64,000 nucleotides of DNA from Sphaerulina vaccinii (lineage: Eukaryota; Ascomycota; Dothideomycetes; Mycosphaerellales; Mycosphaerellaceae), in contig JAKUDP010000014.1 of NCBI GenBank assembly GCA_022570795.1, positions 558,001-622,000 of the forward strand, written 5' to 3'. How positions within the stretch are numbered: position 1 is the stretch's first letter; each line of letters starts with the position of its first letter. A program made the translations under genes and the position numbers. Below are positions 29,601 to 38,773 of this stretch, piece by piece. The notes below the pieces were generated by a model. That model did not search any database, was not told the origin of the DNA, and worked only from the letters and a program-made list of their open reading frames with translations.

Positions 29601-30173
29601 AACGACCAGAGCTTTGGCGATTATGAACCTGTTACCCACTCTTTTGGCACCTCGTTGCTCCCAGAAAATCTTGCTGCGAAGACCAGCATCTGGCGAAATA
29701 CCTACGCGGAACAGCTCCGATCGTGGGACTTATCAATCGAAGCAGCAGAGTTTGAGAACGTCTCTGATCTTGCCGGCGCGATTCCGATCGGCTCTCCTGA
29801 AGAAGCGCCACGCAATAAGGTCGTACCGCATATGGACCCACAGTGTCGAGGTGTGACATGCTGTATATGTTTCTGCACCATCAAAGCTGCAAAGCAGCTA
29901 TGCCCGGCTTGTTTGCACACGGCCCACAAGCATTGTCTGGAAGATTTTGTTGCGGGTCTCGAAGAGTACGATGCGGCGTTCTCCTGCCCGGCGGGCTGTG
30001 GTTGCGAGTGTGCCGCTGTAGGAGACTTCGCGTATCATGTAGACGAAGACGAGAGGCTTGAGGGTCCAGAGACTCCTGAATCCGGACATGCACTGCAGGC
30101 TCATATTGCAAAGAAGAGGAGCTTGACTGATCCACGACTCTTGAGAGAAAGGCTGGAAGGTAACTCCTGGTGA
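26622..30173 (+). CDS. MTC5: WD40/RING SEA-complex (GATOR2-like) subunit, Mtc5/WDR59-type
   Basis: An intronless ORF of 1183 residues with an ATG at 26622. The N-terminal third is a WD40 propeller: ITSLAWAESKPGTLATGAVDGSICVWSL, HVAFHPKDQELLAGCHENCISVWAL and further blades to about residue 330. This order fits the Mtc5/WDR59 family. The middle contains LPRTCGASFAANGQLVMFLP, a landmark seen after the RWD domain in that family, and PMGRNWAMDKILSWAESQADVQLLA, matching the family's helical region. The C-terminus carries a Cys/His RING-like module (CCICFCTIKAAKQLCPAC, H, C, then CPAGCGCEC) near residues 1085-1140. The complex acts at the vacuole or lysosome membrane to control TORC1 in amino-acid sensing. 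I see no clear RWD domain. Rtc1/WDR24 is the alternative. Confidence 0.75.
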   Translation: MEFASPRWGAYDDTKISRPSISSNATYAVSAQYAAYADRRGVFARELATGEQYKRLFRYEDDRPWFQPVLAFSSVRGRLLAIATGVQILVFDVDTKKVKHALKGNGRIITSLAWAESKPGTLATGAVDGSICVWSLKHPARPLYHVRAFHGACNHVAFHPKDQELLAGCHENCISVWALPSTKPFLVTKSKDSDFTALRWFATDPLRVLGISSAGSVSIYDVHSALRTFRDTPSRRLDDSDDEETVFGRLEDIGYMPASDFSLGMNISQAMLIGRNGLIVLPRDGHILYFITFFADKDEATELWRLRLDELIDCFSLRIRDKLVQVVACMGADTQSYEVPGTVLDGMGWNFATSTSGQYGGDTGQDRAEILGRTMRPELHIYGRLGQSPPVKASVNDQIVKADSELKKRPHSPLASKSRSTFSAAIPPSMTSSLELPKPRGEDEEQDSPMPFLSPNIPARRTSLGRAITPLDDSMRLPPRASFDSITSTAGHDSDSDDENFTENLQGSGSYLPGGVNVPLPRTCGASFAANGQLVMFLPIRAQPASLNSSIVMEAPGMRERQDSTVTRLFPNFGNLGSRVSALWSTSGNGSSPEKHTHFAPRYSIPTSSFGNNTPWSTRVFTEKSTSNGPANQKDIKVSIHEVKSLLCAQRLAHNYRILPAEDESVSQLCLQNATFAAETGMKEAAKMWRMLAVLLEQKSCNKSDVEMREPMASPSSKRPALSRNMSLASTHDERIFRDGTIKLEWLHHPMGRNWAMDKILSWAESQADVQLLACVSSLLIRVSEDLRLDTIRRPLEDMFNAGSHSLSGMNAPPSIPLLRTDTNITDVSLLDDSPVKPYSSRTSSREPSLPTTPYIDSSASTPPLTLPPLNRHTTRLSASGSASPEAHRGSFSAAAKYYAQTISDKLAGYSTSPPTRKLGSSPGNELSTSLPTATGSWSKSVSFAAGSDTPHDSRRSLSLAQEDDNYDSDRTIDEMSLPRTPNLNPGVALRELNDQSFGDYEPVTHSFGTSLLPENLAAKTSIWRNTYAEQLRSWDLSIEAAEFENVSDLAGAIPIGSPEEAPRNKVVPHMDPQCRGVTCCICFCTIKAAKQLCPACLHTAHKHCLEDFVAGLEEYDAAFSCPAGCGCECAAVGDFAYHVDEDERLEGPETPESGHALQAHIAKKRSLTDPRLLRERLEGNSW

Positions 30174-31296
30174 AGTCCACCAGATGATACTGCGGTATCG
30201 CCGGTGAGGATTCAAGCGAAGAAGTGGGATGCCCTCTCGTTATTGGACATACAGCCATTGCAACCTAACAAGCACATGGACCGACCCAACCCGTGCGCCG
30301 TCAGACCTCCAATTTGCACCAGTTCAAGCCCGTGGACTCGTTGTGCCCATTGAAGCGTTCCATGCTGTTCCTTCGCCAATTCTTCCATTGGGCTGGCTCC
30401 GAGAACGCGGAACTAAACTTCCGATCTGTGTGCTGCGCAGGTCCAGGAGAGTCGTCTGTGTTGTGAAGGATGAAACATGCAGTCACGAGCTTACACAAGA
30501 GTGTTGGCCGTTGGGCCGTGTAAAGACGAACAAGATTGCAGTAATAATCGCATTTGCGAATTGTTCAACGTCGTTCAGCCACGCTTCCCATGGTTGTCTA
30601 TGGCTTTCCACAAGAGAAATGTACTGAGGAGATCGGCATGTGCCGTACTGCACCGCGGCTGGATTGTGAGGCGCATGGATTCATTCGCAAAGTTCCCTGC
30701 CAAGCCAGCGTCGATTGTCGGTGTTCCATGCAGGAACTTCACACATCGCCAGGAATAGGTTGTAAGACGCCCAACCGCAAGCATCACAAGACAGAAGATT
30801 GAATTTGACCGCGGGCGCTGTGGTGCAATACTCCATCGAGGTCTTCCTCCATGTTATGGAGCGATCTAGCCAATCGGCGGCCTCGGCCGTCCCGTGCAGG
30901 GATCCAAATTCACGCCAAACGTGGTATGGACCCATCCTTTACTCATATATTTAAGCATACTCCGCATACTCGATCCTAGTTCAACGTGCGCCATCAAGCC
31001 ATGCTGCGGGGAATTCAGTTCACTATGCCCCATGGAGAGCCTTGCAACTTCATCGTATGGACTCCACGAGATGAGCGCGTTGCGAAATCGACCGAGGCAG
31101 GTTTAGTCAATACAACAGTATACCATGTGGTGACATGTGCTGGGTGTAGCCGTGCTGAAACACGCAATGATATATTGCAGGGCGCTGCCCCCATGTGCTG
31201 ACTCCCAGCAATAGACAAGACACCCATCGACTCGCCCTAGGACATTCGTTCGAGACAACTTCTCTACACCTTCGCTCAACAATCACAATCGACATC
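30174..31296. other. Intergenic region upstream of the HsbA-type gene
   Basis: 1.1 kb with only short ORFs of no coding character. It includes an AT-rich TCATATATTTAAG stretch near 30942-30955, a possible core promoter element although far from the ATG at 31297. Confidence 0.5.
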
Positions 31297-32119
31297 ATGA
31301 AGTTCACCGTAGCACTCTTTGCCGCTGGCGCGCTCGCCGCTGTGCGCCGTCAGGCCACTGGTCTTGCTGCCAACATTGAGGCCATCACAAGCGCAAGTAA
31401 GTCAGGCTTAAGCACAAAGAACCGCATATAATCAGGCAAGCAACTAACATTGTGCAGCAATGCAGGTCACAACTGCCATTGAGGCTTACACAGGCGACGT
31501 CCAGCAAGCTTTGGCAGTCAACTCTGCCACCGGAACTGTCTTGGACGCCATCAAGGCTGCTCAGAGCACCGCTGATGGTCTGACTGCCATCGACCAGGAC
31601 ACAGCTTTGTCCCTCGCAGGCCCAATCCAAGCCCTAGGCACTGCTGTCAACGCCTCCATCACGGCTCTCATTGCAAAGGAGCCAACTTTCTCAGGCGCAG
31701 GACTCACACAAGCTGTTCTTACATCGCTGCAAACACAACAGACTGCCTCTACCATGTTGACGACAACCATTGTTGGCAAGCTCCCAATGGCACTCCAGGA
31801 GACTGGCCGCAACCTCGCTAAGCCAGCTGCTGACTCCCTCGCTGCTGGTATTGCTGCATACTCTGGTGGTGCCGCACCTAGCTCTGCTGCCGCTTCATCA
31901 GCTGCTGCTCCTGCTACGTCGTCGGCTGCTGCTCCTGCTACCTATGCAAGCTCTTCGGCTGCCATGACAACTGCGGCCGCTATGCCTACCGCACCGACCT
32001 ACCCAACCATGTCGAACGCTACCTCGACTTACCAGCCTGTCATGTACACTGGTGCTGCTTCTCATCAGGTTGTTGGACTTGGCGCTTTGGCTGTTGGTGC
32101 GCTTGTTGCTGCCTTTTAG
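31297..32119 (+). CDS. HsbA-family cell-wall galactomannoprotein-like protein, probably GPI-anchored
   Basis: Two exons: 31297..31396 and 31458..32119, with a 61-nt intron (GTAAGT donor, CAACTAAC branch, GTGCAG acceptor). The product is 253 residues. A signal peptide (MKFTVALFAAGALAA) precedes an all-helical domain of about 150 residues (ATGLAANIEAITSATMQ through LAAGIAAYSG) with the repeated hydrophobic pattern of hydrophobic surface-binding protein A (PF12296, also in Aspergillus/Talaromyces Mp1-like antigens). A Ser/Ala/Pro/Thr-rich linker suitable for O-glycosylation follows. The tail VVGLGALAVGALVAAF is a typical GPI-attachment signal. Likely location is the plasma membrane or cell wall. 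Family members bind hydrophobic surfaces or lipids; this protein's ligand is unknown. Confidence 0.88.
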
Positions 32120-32546
32120 GTGGTCTAGCTTGGAAATGGTTTCGAGGAGATGTAATGTGAATAAGACGAGCCATGACAAAACCAAAAGAAAAGCGATGCG
32201 AATGTAGCCATCGATCGAATGTACCTAATAGTGAAGCATGTCAAAGTCTTCGTCAATCGACCTCTCAGTATCTTACACTCGTCTATTGGATCTATGACAG
32301 GCATTGGAATGCCTTGTGACGCCAGCCTACTATACAGTAAGCTCATCAGTCTGCGAATAGACGTCGGAGGGCTATTGCTGCTCGTTGCTAGCCTCTCGTG
32401 TACTCAGCGCCAGGTCCAGTAAAAGATATCGACTGGTGTTCTCTCACCAGATGAGAGTACTCCAAGCATTTAGAGGCAGAGAAGATGGGCGAGCAGGACT
32501 TATGCTTCCTTTGAGCTTTTGGGCCTGGACTGAGGTGAAGCTCGGC
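32120..32546. other. Convergent spacer
   Basis: 427 bp between the 3' ends of the HsbA-type gene and the reductase gene. No supported feature is seen. Confidence 0.6.
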
Positions 32547-33530
32547 TCACTGCCTTTTGCCCTTGACCTTTTCTTCACTGGCCATCTCCTGTTTGCCCAC
32601 GTCTACCACCATCTTCTCTGCCATCCATGTTGGCATGCTCTCGAACATAAAGCTCTGCACTCTGTGGCCCCAATACGGATACACCACACTCCTCCCGCAT
32701 CCAACAACGCCCAGCGCAGCCTTTGCGAACTTATTCGCACTCGGCACAAATATCCCCTGCGGTTTCGCATAATTGTCTGTCGCCACAGCACTCACGACCA
32801 GCGCGATAACTTCCACATCCAAACCATCAGCTTTCATCTCTGACGAAAGACAGCGTGACCAGGATTTGTTGTATGCCTTGGCTCCAGAATAGATAGACAA
32901 GTAAGGCAAACCGAAGTCTGAAGTCGCAGAAGAAACATTCATGATGAGAGCTGGCGTGTTCTTGCGTAATAGTGGTAGCATTACTCTTGTGATCTCCGTT
33001 GGAAATCTTAGATTGATATCGATGAACATTCTGGCGTCCTCAGAAGTACGTTCGTGGAAAGGACAGAAAGCGCTCTTTCCAGCTGTGCCGCCTACGTTAT
33101 TGATCAAGACTCGCAAGTTGAGGGACTTCATGTCCGAGGCAGCTTGTTCGAGAAGTGTGGTGTTGTCGGTCGTGGACGCTGCGTCTATGCATAAGGTGCG
33201 GACCGATCGTTCAGGCCATCTAGAGAGAAGCTTCTGTTTCTCAGTTTCGAGCTTGTCCGCATTGCGGCCATGCAGAATGATGTTGAAGCCGGTCGCGCAT
33301 AACTCTTCTGCGAAACCTCTTCCTATGCCATCAGTTGCACCAGTCACAAGCGCCCAGGCATCATCATCTCCAAGTTCATCGGAACTCGACTTGAGGTATC
33401 GCTTCAGAGTGCTTCTCCGGATGAAATGCAGATGTAGAAAGGAGGCAAGTCTGTATGTTTGGTATGCTGCCCATATTGTCCCTATGGCTTTGGCAGCCGA
33501 TGTGAGGCTGTATACAGGATCCGGAGGCAT
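32547..33530 (-). CDS. ER-associated short-chain reductase (3-ketoacyl-CoA reductase / 17-beta-HSD12-like)
   Basis: A single exon of 327 residues; I chose the ATG at 33530 (an upstream in-frame TTG is not used). The N-terminus holds a hydrophobic anchor (IGTIWAAYQTYRLASFLHL). The SDR core follows: TGATDGIG cofactor motif (residues 63-70), LINNVGG (about 143-148) and the catalytic Ser in MNVSSATSDFG with YSGAK (Tyr214, Lys218). The organisation fits the Ifa38/HSD17B12 group, which reduces 3-ketoacyl-CoA in very-long-chain fatty acid elongation at the ER. The extreme C-terminus, KGKRQ, matches the K-x-K-x-x COPI retrieval signal, consistent with ER residence. Similarity to true Ifa38 seems moderate, so another hydrophobic carbonyl substrate is possible. 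Confidence 0.85.
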   Translation of the reverse strand: MPPDPVYSLTSAAKAIGTIWAAYQTYRLASFLHLHFIRRSTLKRYLKSSSDELGDDDAWALVTGATDGIGRGFAEELCATGFNIILHGRNADKLETEKQKLLSRWPERSVRTLCIDAASTTDNTTLLEQAASDMKSLNLRVLINNVGGTAGKSAFCPFHERTSEDARMFIDINLRFPTEITRVMLPLLRKNTPALIMNVSSATSDFGLPYLSIYSGAKAYNKSWSRCLSSEMKADGLDVEVIALVVSAVATDNYAKPQGIFVPSANKFAKAALGVVGCGRSVVYPYWGHRVQSFMFESMPTWMAEKMVVDVGKQEMASEEKVKGKRQ

Positions 33531-34189
33531 TGCCGACTTCAACGTCTTCTAGTCAGCGACGATGTAGACAGAGTCTTATAACTCAAATGAAGTGATGAGA
33601 GAGGTGTTGCAACATTGCCCTATTCTGCGAATCACTGCTAGGCCGAGGAATGTCGCGGCATGGAAATTGCAGCTTCCGAAGAACGAGTATAAAGAGTTGT
33701 GGTCCTCCATACCGTGCGCCCACGGCTATTATGCTGGCACATTGGCAAGATGAGCCTTTCAAGTCGAGTAGGATGATGGTTTGGCAGCTTGACTGTGAGC
33801 GCGTCAAGTGAGGTTTGCGTCTGACAAGGATCATCATGCAATATTGCATGCGTCCCACTTGAAATGGTTCCCACTACTTTTGTGATCATATTAGGAAGGC
33901 GCGTCTCTCACTCCGCGAAGCAATTGAGTTTTGCCCACAACATATCAATCACCCATATTCAGCATTTGTATGTATATGTTTACAGAAGCACGCAGGCATT
34001 GAGCAGTCGCCATGTCGCGGGAGCTACGATTATCAGATTGCGCTTGCACTTGCTTGACAAGGAACACAGGCAGCAGCAGCAGCAGCAGCAGCAAGAACTA
34101 TACAATCACAAGACCTCGAGAACCGGTCGAGGTTCATTCTCGAGAATCATATCAGAAGACATCATCAACCACATGACTAGAGCAGCAAC
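33531..34189. promoter_or_regulatory. Divergent promoter region with CAG microsatellite
   Basis: 660 bp between the reductase and the ZZ/EF-hand gene. A (CAG)7-CAA run (34071-34093) lies about 100 bp upstream of the plus-strand ATG, probably in the 5' UTR. Confidence 0.5.
34071..34093 (+). repeat. CAG trinucleotide microsatellite
   Basis: Seven consecutive CAG units followed by CAA, upstream of the ZZ/EF-hand gene. No in-frame ATG-led coding sequence includes it, so it is read as untranslated. Confidence 0.85.
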
Positions 34190-36868
34190 ATGTCACAACA
34201 GTCATCTGATCAGCTGTCACGCTTCCGATGGACGGTGGTCCTCCTCGCCAGCGCAGCTGGGCTCTATGCCGCACTAAGACTGTACAACTCACAACGACCA
34301 GCCACCACCCTTCGGAGAAGCAACGCTGTGCACAGACAACGGGTATCACACGTATTAGGTTACAAAGAGCCAACTCCGGGGGCTCCTTTCGGAACTATAC
34401 ATTTCAAAAAGCACAACGACGAAACGATGTCGATCAACCTGGCGACCACACGACTTCCATCCGCCGATATGCTGAGAGACCGCTATGGCAGTGACTATGA
34501 GATGGTTCTGCGAAGTTCACAGAAATTGGCCTATAGGATGGTCATCAGCGCAGCCGTGGACCTGATCCATTCCACCGACGGTCTAGCCGTGATGAGAGAT
34601 CATGGCTTCCACGATCTGGTTTCAGCCATGGCCAATCGAGATGAAGATGCCATGGTACGAGCGAGCGATGTCGTTCTGGAAGCCATGCATCTGGACACAT
34701 TGGAACTACAACAAGTGCATGAGATCCTTGAAGCATTCCGAAGCAGCAATGGCTGGCCCAATGGCTCAAACTCAGATGATTCCGAGGATCGAGATCTCGC
34801 TGAGACTGAAGAAGACTGGGACACCGAGAAAGCTGAGCCGGGTCAAGGCCTGCGAGGTCTGCTATACTACATTGCCGAAAACGACGCCCAGCGGAAAGCG
34901 TACGAACACAGAGGCATCCGATGCGAAGAATGCGGCGATCTCCCGATTCGTGGTGTACGCTGGCATTGCCTGAACTGTCCTGACTTTGACCTCTGCTCCA
35001 GTTGTGAAGCACACACCAGACATGTCAAGACACACGTGTTCGCCAAGATCAAGATCCCAGTTCCTGTGCTGTCGCAGCCAACCAAGGAGGTGAGATTATG
35101 GTATCCTGGCGACCCTCAACGTATCCACCCTCCTTTGAGTCTTCTTCTGAAGCAGAAATTATGCCAGGACTATGAATACGAGGAACCCCAGATGGACGCA
35201 ATGTATGACCAGTTCACTTGCTTAGCAAATGTGCCTTGGGAACAGGATCCAAAGAAGGTCAAAGCCGCAATCGACAGGCGAGCATTTAATAAAGCATTGA
35301 CTTCTGACCGCTGGCCAGCTGGACTGGCTACAAACGTAATGTACGATCGGATGTTCGCCTTCTACGACACTGATAACAATGGCATCATTGGCTTCTCCGA
35401 GTTCGTGGACGGCATGGCCTACCTGCGGGGCCCGAAGCGTTTCGCTTCTCTGAGGAGAGCTATACAAGGTCATGACCTCGATGGTGACGGCTACGTCAAC
35501 CGCGCGGACTTCTTGAGACTACTTCGCGCGAAACACATCATCCAACAACAGCTCATTAGCGATCAAGTAGAATACCACGAGAGCGAACGGATAGTGGCCA
35601 GCATGGAGATACTACGATCCAATCAACCCATCAGCTCAACATTTACCGAAGCAGAAATACCTCAAGGTCAAACGCGCCGGCCACGTGGTAAGCAACCAGA
35701 CGCTTTGGGCGATATGCTGCCTCTACCCACCACAAGGGCTGTTCTCAGCGACCAAGACCCGTTCGTTCAGCAACGTCCTGCTCGTGAACAACTTCGAGGA
35801 ATGCTATCCCGGTTCGAAGAGCATATAGCTTCACAAGCCACGGGTGCGGGACCACGGGAAGACAGTTTTTATCCGACATCTCCGGATGAGCACCGAGGCG
35901 GACTGGTCCTTGCATCTCTCTCTAAGGAGGAAGATGCTCTAGACCCGTACATGCAAGACATAGTCTGGCAGGTTCAGGAGAGTGGTTTCAACGAGCTTCT
36001 CGATCCTCTGTTCGCAGCTCGTGAAGAAGAGGACGCCGAGATCGTTGACACACGAATAGAAAGGACGAAATGGGCCACCGAGATCAACGAGGCCACCGAA
36101 GCAGAAGCGCATTCGCGTGCAAGGCTCATGTCAGCTGCAACAGCAGTGCAGCAGTCTCGACGTGCCAGTGACCCTGATGCCTCAGGCGGCCTTGCATCTG
36201 AGGTATCGTATCACAGTGGGATACGACCAGAGAGCGTGGCTCCAGATCGCGCAACTCACGGCTCATCAAGTCAAGGACAGCGCGATGGTGCCGATGCTGA
36301 GTCGTCCACGGACGTGTATGACAGGCGCCGGCGACAAGTAGCCACAAGGACCGATCTCGTTGCAACCGACTGGCAAAGCCTAGAAAGACGGGAGGCGCAG
36401 ATCGCTGACGCGCCACTCGAGTATCTACTTGACAGCCTGGGCGCTGGTCTACTCAATGATGAAGACGAAGCGGCATCGAATGCTCGCATCGCACACTCTG
36501 ACAGCTCGACTATCTGGAATGGAGTACCTGCAGACAGAGCAACGTCGCCACTTAAGACCGCGACGACGAGCGATGACTCGGCCGATCCTACCTTGCCGCA
36601 GAATCGACCAAACACAACTTTTTCGTGGGCTACGTTTGGAGATGAGCTCGGTGTACTCGCGAGAACCGGCGGGACCGCCGACACAAAGGCACCCTCCAAG
36701 GCACGACTCAATCAGCTTGCACACCTGAGTGACCTGGAACGAGAGATGAAGAAACGTGGAGGACCGGGGCGACTTGCATATGACGAGATTGAGCATATTG
36801 TGGTTGATGGCGGTCACTCCGAGCTACGCGGATTGGTCAAGAGTTGGCTCGAGTGGGCTAGCTTTTGA
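34190..36868 (+). CDS. Membrane-anchored ZZ zinc-finger / EF-hand protein
   Basis: An intronless ORF of 892 residues. A single hydrophobic helix (WTVVLLASAAGLYAALRLY, residues about 14-32) anchors the N-terminus. Residues about 120-190 contain short helices with an armadillo-like flavour. A ZZ finger follows at about 243-290 (IRCEECGDLPIRGVRWHC, CPDFDLCSSC, then two His). Two EF-hands lie at about 394 (DTDNNGIIGFSEF) and 430 (DLDGDGYVNRADF), both with canonical Ca-binding loop acids. The C-terminal 400 residues are acidic, disordered and end in a short helical region. This domain order recurs in uncharacterised filamentous-fungal proteins. It probably acts as a calcium-responsive adaptor on a membrane; which membrane is unknown. 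Confidence 0.88.
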   Translation: MSQQSSDQLSRFRWTVVLLASAAGLYAALRLYNSQRPATTLRRSNAVHRQRVSHVLGYKEPTPGAPFGTIHFKKHNDETMSINLATTRLPSADMLRDRYGSDYEMVLRSSQKLAYRMVISAAVDLIHSTDGLAVMRDHGFHDLVSAMANRDEDAMVRASDVVLEAMHLDTLELQQVHEILEAFRSSNGWPNGSNSDDSEDRDLAETEEDWDTEKAEPGQGLRGLLYYIAENDAQRKAYEHRGIRCEECGDLPIRGVRWHCLNCPDFDLCSSCEAHTRHVKTHVFAKIKIPVPVLSQPTKEVRLWYPGDPQRIHPPLSLLLKQKLCQDYEYEEPQMDAMYDQFTCLANVPWEQDPKKVKAAIDRRAFNKALTSDRWPAGLATNVMYDRMFAFYDTDNNGIIGFSEFVDGMAYLRGPKRFASLRRAIQGHDLDGDGYVNRADFLRLLRAKHIIQQQLISDQVEYHESERIVASMEILRSNQPISSTFTEAEIPQGQTRRPRGKQPDALGDMLPLPTTRAVLSDQDPFVQQRPAREQLRGMLSRFEEHIASQATGAGPREDSFYPTSPDEHRGGLVLASLSKEEDALDPYMQDIVWQVQESGFNELLDPLFAAREEEDAEIVDTRIERTKWATEINEATEAEAHSRARLMSAATAVQQSRRASDPDASGGLASEVSYHSGIRPESVAPDRATHGSSSQGQRDGADAESSTDVYDRRRRQVATRTDLVATDWQSLERREAQIADAPLEYLLDSLGAGLLNDEDEAASNARIAHSDSSTIWNGVPADRATSPLKTATTSDDSADPTLPQNRPNTTFSWATFGDELGVLARTGGTADTKAPSKARLNQLAHLSDLEREMKKRGGPGRLAYDEIEHIVVDGGHSELRGLVKSWLEWASF

Positions 36869-37242
36869 TAACGAGCCAGATGTAGACAGATATGAGTGTG
36901 CACTGATTGGAAAGCGAAGATGCACTCAGCCTCATGCAAGCAGTTTAGCCAGAATGTAGTGTGCCTATTGCACGGATGCATTTGCATCATCTCTCAAACT
37001 CCTATGTCAAATAGACCGAACGTTGACCGCCTTGCTTTGTGGTCGATTCTTCTGCTGCTTTCATTTCATTTGCATATTGATACAGATACAAATCCAGCAT
37101 TATACGTATGCTCATATTCGAATCATTACCCTTCGTCAAATCCAGCCGACTGGGTATCATTCAGAAACTCTCGTGTACTCCTACAGTAGGCGGGGATGAT
37201 CCAGCCGCCAAAATCGTTATCATATTCGCATATAAAATGTCA
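36869..37242. other. Convergent spacer
   Basis: 374 bp, AT-rich, between converging genes. No feature beyond presumed 3' UTRs is seen. Confidence 0.6.
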
Positions 37243-38773
37243 TCACCTCTCAGGTTCCTCATTCGACCTTTTAGCTCCAGCTTTCGTCGAAGAACCATTA
37301 CTGTCTTGCCGACTCCTACTCCTACTGATATAAGAAACTTCCTGATCGACACAACTACTCTTCATGATCTTGAGTGTTGGTTTCCGACCTGTTTCTCCTA
37401 ATGTTGGAGGAGGTTCTCGGATTGGCCAGGTACGATCACGATCCGCATCGCCACGTGTTGCCGATATCGTGACAGCACTATCCTTCTCGCTACGGGCAAG
37501 CCGTGGTGGTAGCATCCCATACTCCTCATCGCCATCCCATACACTGTCTTGCGCGGAAGGGAGGATTCCATGTCGTTGCATGAATGGGACCTTGTTGAGG
37601 AGAGATGTTTTGCTAGATTTTGCGCCGTTTGATGAAGACTGGTTTGGTGTTCGTGAGCGTCCAGAAGTTATTGGTGATTGGAATGACGAGCTTCCTTTTC
37701 TTGATGATGAGAACTTTGAGGAGAGGAGTGATGTGAAGTTTAGGATTGGTTGGTGAAGTAGTGGCTTTAGTGATGGGGCACAGGCACATATCTTCAGAGC
37801 ACGGTCAGCACGTATATAGTGATGTTATGACTGGGTATGTCTTGACTTACCACTGCGAGGTCGATCTCAATAGCTGCACAAATCCACAAAGGATAAGAGT
37901 ACCAGGTCTCGTCCCAGCTGTTGATCAACGACTGCCAAATGTAATATGTCCGTATCACTCCCGCGATGGTGACGATGAAGCCCAGACCAAGAAGGATACA
38001 GACTCCAATTCGATGCTTTGCGGGCATCTTGAGCTTCCAGACCAGAGGTATTGGCAGCAAAGTACAAAGCAGGTCTGCAATGCAATTGAAGACTCCAATG
38101 ATGAGCATTGCAGTACCCTCGTCCATACACTTATGTCCTGCCATTTGCGGAAAGACCCAGTAAGACTGAACTGGAATGCATAGCCAGATTCCAACAGCTG
38201 TAAATGCTATGCCCAGTCCAACGACGAAGAACATGCTAAGATGCAGGACTTTGTTGAACCAGGTGATACCACTGTCCTTGACGAGGCGATAGTAGAAGCA
38301 TATGAGCGATATCCTGGTAAATGACGCAGCTCCCACGAACAGTAGCTTTGCTGTGAAAGCTGCAATGTTCGCATTTTGTATGTTCGAATATCGAACGTCC
38401 CAGATGTGTCGGTCCCAGGAATATCGACGATTTGCAAGTATGACTACGACATTCATTGCTATGGTCTACAATTGGTCAGAGACTGTCTTATGGTGGGTGG
38501 AAGTGCGTAGCTTACGAATAGCTGGAGCTTGTCAGCATTATACGAACATGGTAGGACTATAGGTAGACTTACTAGAGCAATGATGATGAAGCCATCATCC
38601 CATCCGAACCAGTGCTTTATAATGATGCGACTATAGAAGCGCCCTAGACACGCAAGAACGACCAGTATAGAGAATATGACCATAAGTATGAGTAGGGTAT
38701 CTCCTCTGGTCTCGGGATTGCTGTAATTCGGAGTCGGCCAGGACAAAATGACCTCGATGGGAGGTATCTGCAT
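37243..38773 (-). CDS. PTH11-like seven-transmembrane rhodopsin-fold protein
   Basis: Four exons: 38773..38573, 38521..38516 (a 6-nt micro-exon), 38465..37851 and 37791..37243. Introns are 51, 50 and 59 nt. The product is 456 residues. Exon joins produce FIIIALLFTIAMNVVVILANRR and IDLAVICACAPSLKPLL, both strongly family-like. Signature stretches are FYSRIIIKHWFGWDDGFI, YSWDRHIWDV, KLLFVGAASFTRISLICFYYRL, CIPVQSYW and CIADLLCTLLPIPLVWKLKMP. The fungal rhodopsin-like (DUF3712-unrelated, PTH11-type) receptors carry them. There is no N-terminal CFEM domain. The cytosolic tail of about 165 residues is Ser/Arg-rich and disordered. Relatives include Magnaporthe Pth11, a surface-sensing receptor; the ligand here is unknown. 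An ATG further upstream with another exon is possible. Confidence 0.88.
38516..38521 (-). other. Six-nucleotide micro-exon of the PTH11-like gene
   Basis: CTATTC is flanked by CTCCAG on one side and GTAAGC on the other. It encodes Leu-Phe in the second transmembrane helix. Both neighbouring introns have CTGAC-type branch sites, and all phases are zero, so skipping it would stay in frame. Confidence 0.75.
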
